Shown here: positions 58,224 to 64,000 of the stretch, in pieces
Layout: the number at the start of each line of letters is the position of its first letter
Position numbering within the stretch: the first letter of the stretch is position 1
Assembly (NCBI RefSeq): GCF_009870125.1
Contig: NC_046683.1
Coordinates: forward strand, 65,363,869-65,427,868
Source of the DNA: Drosophila pseudoobscura
Taxonomy: Eukaryota > Arthropoda > Insecta > Diptera > Drosophilidae
DNA length: 64,000 nt
Reading direction: 5' to 3'
Translations under genes and position numbers: made by a program
The notes under the pieces: generated by a model
Databases searched by the model: none
Told to the model about the DNA's origin: nothing
The model's input: only the letters and a program-made list of their open reading frames with translations

Positions 58224-61200
58224 ATGTCCAAATACGGAAAACAGAGTCTCCTCCGTCTCTCCCTGGCGGCCCTGCTTCTGTTTGTGCTGTGCCTGCAGAT
58301 ATGTGCCGCCGCCAGATCGCGTCCCCCCAGACCGACTCCGAGGCCGAATTGGCGCAAGGGGTACAAGGGAGACGGCACCACCCACGAGCAGTTGGGTCTG
58401 GTTCACTTTTCTGAAGCTAAACTTTCCAAGTTCAATCTGTCGAATGTGTTGAACTATACGAAGCATGAAAACTACACAAGAAAGTTTACTGCTCTTTTCA
58501 AATGGTCGCGAGGCATTTACGACAAGTTCTTTCCAGTTAATGTGACTGTACCAAGGGGTAAGCGGGCCAAGGGGCCAAGATGTGGTTTTAGGCAAATGCC
58601 CAAATCTTTGTTTCAGGCTACCTTAGGTTTGTTGGAACGGAGAAGATGGCGCTGGGACGGAAGGTGGACAGAAACGATTGGGCGGCCTGGTTCGCCGCAT
58701 ACTGGCTCTTTTGGCTGTGGGCGAGCATTATCGTCGCTCTCATCGTCCTGATCCCTTTTTTTGGGTGAGTAGATCCCCGTTGGGTTTGCCTGGCAAGACC
58801 ATTAAAGCTTTAGTTCATTTCTGTCCGTCTCGGTCTCGGTCCGTGGACCATCAGCGTTTTGTATTGCTGCTTTTGCTGCTGTCGCTGCAAGCAGGGCTGT
58901 CCGCCCTGCGATATAGCTGCCAATAGGAGGAGGCGTTTCATTTGGGGCACCTGCCTGGCTCTGATCATCGTAATGATCGGGTAGGTAATAAAGATGCTGT
59001 TGTGGAGATCCGTTTATGCCGTTTTTGTTCTGCTCTCAGCTTGTGCATGGCCATGGCTGTTTACTCGAATAGCTTGCTGGAACGCGGCCTGGCCAAGACC
59101 AAGAGGACCCTGGAAAGGGGTAGCCTGGACACCTGTAATTTCCTGTACGGTGTCCAGGAGCATATAGAGCATCTGTTTGTGAAAAACTTTGAGGAGCTGG
59201 AGACGCATCTGATCCATTTGATCATGAGTATAATCTAATTTCCATACCTCACCATACACCTCACCTCCATATCAATTTAATCCATTCCCAATCGTCCGTC
59301 TAGATGCACCTAGACATATAGCCAAGGACTTGAACGATGCTTCAGGGGCTAATTCAATTCAAGAACTCAAATATATATTTGGCAATTTCAGAATCACTGA
59401 ATATTATACTGACCACAACCATGATTTTCATTCGTTTGTTGCGATTACCTCCATAAGACTAAGAGAAGGTACCAGTCCCCAGTCCACAGTCCCCATAATC
59501 CCACTACGAGTAACATTGAATTTTGAAAATTATTTGAAACTACAGCTTTGCGAGGAGTGAAACGCGACATAAACTATGCGGCAACGGTGCTTTGTGGCAG
59601 CCAAGAGTGCATCAAATTTCTGGGTCGCTCCGATATCGAGTTTATCGACACATCCAGATGTCTGCATCCGGACAAGGTGTGTGCCTGTTAACAAATTCAA
59701 AAATTGACGGAATCTTCATTAAGAATTCTGAATCTATGCAGATGCCCAGGGTTGAGACAATACAACATGGATTAAGGGCACTTTTTCGGCATGAGCGTAG
59801 ACCAGATGAGGCACTGGCACGACTGCATGAAATAACCGTATTGATCAAGGAGGAAATGGAACGCGTCGCTGCACCAATGATCCGCGACATACAGAAGGGA
59901 AAGAAGCTCTTTGCCGATCAGGCAGACCGCATCAATGAAATAATTGAAGTGGTTATCAGTGACATTCATCTGGCCACACTGCGCTCGACGAGGGCCTTCG
60001 ACGATCTGTACGTCCGGTTCGATCGGACCCGTAACTATGTGTTAGTGTCCATCGCTGTCTTTGTGGCTGTGGTAAGTGAATGTGGCGCTGAATGTGGCTT
60101 TCCTCCGAAACGGAACTAAGCTCCCAAGCTTCGTAATATTCCCTAGATACTGGTTGTCCTGATAATCGCCTTGGCCTTCGGCTGCTTCGGCAAACGTGTC
60201 ACTGGAGTGAGAGACAATGGTATGAGCCGGAGGATTGGCTCGCACTTCATTCTATTGTGAGTGCCCCTCGGCTATTACGGTCTAGGCTAGTCTGTACTAG
60301 TCGTATCTGTATCTGTATCTGTATCTGTTGTCCTTCACTGAGACCCCCTTGGCTACCCCGCAGAGCCATGCTGTTGATAGTCTGCGTGATATCCATTATG
60401 CTCATGATTGGACTGTGCTACTTTTTGATCGGCGCCGTGGCGTACAAAGGCGCATGCGCACCACTTACCGAGAAGCAGAGGGCTGCCCGAGAAAGGCTCA
60501 TCAGCGAGATCAAATTAGAGAGCGATGTCAGCTCTGTGTTTTCCTCTAGGCGGGACGGCTCCAAGGATGCCCTCAAGATATCGAATCTTATCAATGAGTG
60601 CGAAGGCGAAAACAGCATCTTTAAATATCTGCGAGAGAATCGAATCTACGACGTGGACGACTTGATACGAATCCGCGTCATGACCCCAATGGAAGCCGAT
60701 TTCTCACTTTTCCAAGATCTAGATCTATCCGATTTTTTCCTATTAACACCAAAGGACATAGACGTGTACACGGCAGCGGCGAACTCGTCCCTCGACCGTG
60801 TCCATCCTGATCTGTGGTATGATATCCTATGCTATGAGTATGTGGCAATCGATTTTGAGAATCTCCGAAGGGGCCTGAAGAAATTAGCTCGCTCACTGCC
60901 GTGGAATTACTACCAAGCGGCAAAGGCTGCTTTCGAAAATGAATATGAAAACTTAGAAACATTTCATAAGGAATATACTCCGTTTCTGGAAGAGAATGTC
61001 GTGGAGGTGTTGCGCTATGCCAGTTGGATCCAAAGTCAAATTGAATACGAGTACTACAGCTTTGGCGACTCCATCAGACTCTTGTTAAAAAATATTCAGA
61101 ATACCGAGATGTTTATACGGGACATGGGCAAGCACTACCTTGCCAATATTGGCAAAAATCTGACCACTGTGGTTCAGCAACAGGTCAACAACTACATCAA

Positions 61201-61759
61201 AATGGTAGTCCATGAGGCAAACACTAAGGTGGGACACTGCCAGCCACTCACCTACATATATGACTACAGCCTGGACACGGTGTGCAGCGACCTGGTTGAC
61301 CCCATAGTGAGTACTAGTTATGGTTGACCCCCACCCCAACATTGATTTCGATTTTACCTCACCAATGGCATGTGCCTGTAGATCGGCTGCTGGCTGGGCA
61401 TATTGGTGTCTGCCTTCCTTCTGATAGGCGTACTCTGTATCGGCCATCGCCTGCAGTGCCTGTACAAGCAGATCCAGACGAGGCCCAGGCCGTTCATCGT
61501 GGGACCGACCAAGAGTCACAGCTGTCCGTACTGCATTAGTCGATCGGAGAGGCTGGCAGGCGGTGATCCTGGTGGGTCTGGTGGGTCTGGTGGGGCTGCA
61601 CATTGTCCCTGCGGTCTTCAGGACGACTTTGCACGAGCGGCGATTCTCGACGTGGAGCAGGCGATTGAAGAAACGACGAATCATCCCATGGAATTGCCCC
61701 TGCCCTTGCCAATCAGGGACCCAGAGCCCAGTACAGACGGGAAGAATAAGTTGGATTAG
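58224..61759 (+). CDS. prominin-like: Prominin-like five-transmembrane glycoprotein
   Basis: Ten exons: 58224-58557, 58617-58764, 58855-58980, 59040-59227, 59304-59468, 59546-59676, 59742-60071, 60147-60256, 60364-61306 and 61382-61759. All are GT-AG with matching phases, giving 950 aa. The order is typical of prominin (CD133 family): signal peptide (1-31), short N-terminal ectodomain with N-glycosylation sites (NLS, NYT, NVT), TM1 (about 136-163), an intracellular Cys-rich stretch (CCFCCCRCKQGCPPC, 165-179), TM2 (189-212), first large loop, TM3 (461-487), TM4 (509-536), second large loop, TM5 (826-846) and a cytosolic tail with CPYC and HCPCG motifs. Prominins sit in plasma-membrane protrusions and organise membrane curvature and cholesterol. 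I chose ATG 58224 (CAAAATG) over the in-frame ATG at 58185, because the signal peptide then starts near residue 1. The exon 4 donor (GTATAA) is the weakest junction. Confidence 0.9.
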
Positions 61760-64000
61760 CCAATGGTAGAGAGTCGAATATTCGACTATCCTGTTATGGC
61801 CCCATCAAAGCCCGTCAAGTCTGTGAGTATTTAAAGCTTGTGAAATTCAATCGTCAATCTTGAGTGGAGGAGAAGACGAAGCAGAACTGTTGCCGAGCGT
61901 TTAGGCACTGTCGCCTTCAGATTCGATGGGTTTCCGGCGGATTAATTACATTTTTCGATGACATGCTGTGGCCGTTCAAAGGCAAATAATTAATTGGCAA
62001 ACACCATGGCGGGGTCAACACTTTGTCAACGAATCAAACCGAAATTCTTGTCATTTGTCAAAGGCATGATAATCCCGGGCAGTATTAAAAACTCGTCAGG
62101 CAAAAAATACTTTCCCTGCCGTTGACATTATCAAGGGGCTGATTTATTATCATCCATTGTCCAGGGGCACTTCAATGTGGCAGGAGCACTGTGGCTTCTT
62201 TGGAAGCTCATTCGTTGTTTCTAGGAAAGATCGGCGGAGAAGAAAACCCAAGTGTGGCCTCTCTGCTGGTACTCCGGGGAAGTCCTTCTGTCAAACACAC
62301 ACTTCCACTGGAGCCCACATAAAGAAATCATAAATATTCAGCTTTCATCGGGCTCTGTGTTAATCCGCTCCCCCTTGTCCCCTAATTATTTGTGGTTATC
62401 GCAAATCCGAGTCAGCCTCTTATGGGATTATGGGCACGGCCCGGGGCTGGGCCCTGGCGCACGTGCGTTCCCCGTAATTCACTTACGAACAAGGATGTTT
62501 CCCTGCTCTGCGACTGTGTGTGTTTGTGTGTGTGTTTTGTGTCTTATTGTTATGGTTATTATTTAAATTCCTTTGTGTGACTTGTGCATTATTATCGGGG
62601 CGCCTGTTGACAACGTGCTCGGCCTGCTTAAGCATAGGTGCGTGGTCCTGGCCCACCCCCGCACCCCCCGAAGGTCGCCCTAATTGAATGGCAGGCAAAG
62701 TGGCCGTCCAAAGTGCTCGTTAGTGAATCCCCCCCCAATCCCTCAATGTAGTTATTATTTAAAACTCTCCCAGACGAGGCTCTCAGACAAATGAAAACAA
62801 TTTCGGATTTCTCATCATCATTTATTTGCTCAATCCTTGAAATTAGTTATGACGACTGTTCGGTTACGTATTCGATACAACTATACAATATTAAGGCTAA
62901 TCTAATTCTAAATAAATAGTACAAGTATTTAGTTAACTGAGAAGCCCTTTGGGTTCTCGCGGGGGGGTGGGGGCTTGGTATTCCCATATGATGAGTATTT
63001 CTTTTATTTTGTTACATGGTAAAATAGGGGCATTCTGTTCTCGTATTTATTGCAGGCAGGAGAGGAGGATGATGGCTGGAATTTCTTCGAATCCCGGACT
63101 CCCATTCCTGGACTTATTTTCAATGGAAAGCCGGTACATTTTCTTTGGGATCATTTATGCTTTGCATGGACACGTTATTTCGAAATATTTACACAAAACT
63201 CTTAAATATATTTTATACAATAGCAAAAAAAATTCATTTCATTTTATCTTAATTTTTATTTGTATTTTATTTTTTGTGTGTATTTAGAGTACTTTTAATT
63301 CATTTTTGTTTGAATACCTGAAAATGTCTTTTTCTTTATTTTGTTGTTGTTGTTGTGGTTGTTATTGTTGTTGATGTTAAATTGAGCTACTTACGGGACT
63401 CACAGGCGGAACCTCTCTGAGCCGAGAGCTGAGCTGAGAGCTGACTTTGAACTTTTGAGCAGCGTTTTAAAAACTTTTCTTTCCGACAAGTTGACAGATT
63501 GCCCCGCTAACCCCAACACTTTCGCCCCGCCTGTATTTGAGAAAAGTTTCGAAAACAAAAACCAAAATCATCGGAACAGCAGGGCGAAAAAATAAAAAAA
63601 AGAAGGGAAATCATCCATCAAGTTTGGCTGAGAAATGAAATGCTCTCCAAAGGATATTTAATTAAAAGCACCCAAAACTTGATAATAAATAAAGAAGCGA
63701 AAAGTTCGGTCAGTGGGGGAAAGTGGGCGTGACGGGTCGGCTGGGTCGGTAAAACGATATTGCGAATGACTCTGGAAAAACTTTTTCTGTCTAATTTAGT
63801 GCAAAATTGAAAGAAATTCGATTGATTGAGCAGTTTTTACAAGACAAGACGAGACAAGACAAGAAGACACTACAGTGGGGCCTGCTACTACGCGTACCTG
63901 TACTTTGAATTCGAGAAATATTTAAGGAGGAGGAGGTAAAGTTGCAAGAGGAGTAGAAGTAGAAGTAGGAGCAGGAAACACTTAACGCTTATCACAAAGT
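61760..64000. other. Noncoding right end
   Basis: It starts with the 3' flank of the prominin-like gene, including a 16-bp palindrome AGTCGAATATTCGACT at about 61771. A minus-strand AATAAA (TTTATT near 62820) could mark the 3' end of a gene that enters from the right, but I find no coding exon to go with it. The rest is TG/TTG repeats and AT-rich DNA. Confidence 0.45.

Noticed and set aside
63086-63102. TTCGAATCCCGG word like a tRNA T-loop
   Set aside because: No matching acceptor, D or anticodon stems in the surrounding 90 bases.

Overview
This is eukaryotic DNA from a Drosophila species. Introns are GT-AG and often 50-70 bp, start contexts are of the CAAAATG type, coding exons have GC-rich third positions, and intergenic DNA is full of simple repeats. 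The order knockout (storkhead box), DnaJ-1 (Hsp40), HAD phosphatases, prominin-like points to Muller element D (3L of D. melanogaster). The many long C/G homopolymers and the accessory inserts suggest an obscura-group fly, but that species assignment is inference.

Layout. 1-2885 is repeat-rich noncoding DNA. 2886-3221 (-) is an intronless ERH (enhancer of rudimentary) family gene. 3222-8905 is noncoding and probably holds ko leader exons and regulatory DNA. 8906-30702 (+) is knockout in seven coding exons (1134 aa), with a 9.5 kb intron 1 and an 8.6 kb intron 2. Intron 1 holds a GATA array, five copies of a 22-bp dispersed repeat and two related tandem hairpins. Intron 2 holds a nested, same-strand, intronless gene of unknown function (18923-20053). 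DnaJ-1 follows tail-to-tail on the minus strand (32431-33495), with a leader intron and a recognisable heat-shock promoter (TATA box plus phased heat shock elements).

Between DnaJ-1 and about 39.8 kb lies an accessory block. It contains a degraded second copy of part of the DnaJ-1 promoter, a second ERH-family gene (35841-36191, +) that arose by DNA-level duplication of the 2886-3221 locus, and a gutted gypsy-like LTR retrotransposon (gag and integrase remnants). The last two are bracketed by diverged direct repeats. 39.8-47.4 kb is noncoding. 47594-49714 (+) is a LIN-9/always-early family gene with a DIRP domain, an unusual Pro/Lys/Gln linker and an acidic tail. Its leader carries a 28-codon upstream ORF and a heat-shock-element-like array. 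49.8-55.3 kb is noncoding.

55326-57755 holds two tandem HAD phosphatases of the phosphoglycolate / pyridoxal-phosphate phosphatase type. They share one intron position, and the first has lost its catalytic nucleophile. 58224-61759 (+) is a ten-exon prominin-like five-transmembrane gene (950 aa). The last 2.2 kb holds no gene I can support.

The genes do not form a pathway. They are a chromosomal neighbourhood with one developmental gene, one chaperone, one membrane protein and several duplicated or fast-evolving genes. All splice sites were read by eye and checked for phase; no expression data or database search was available.
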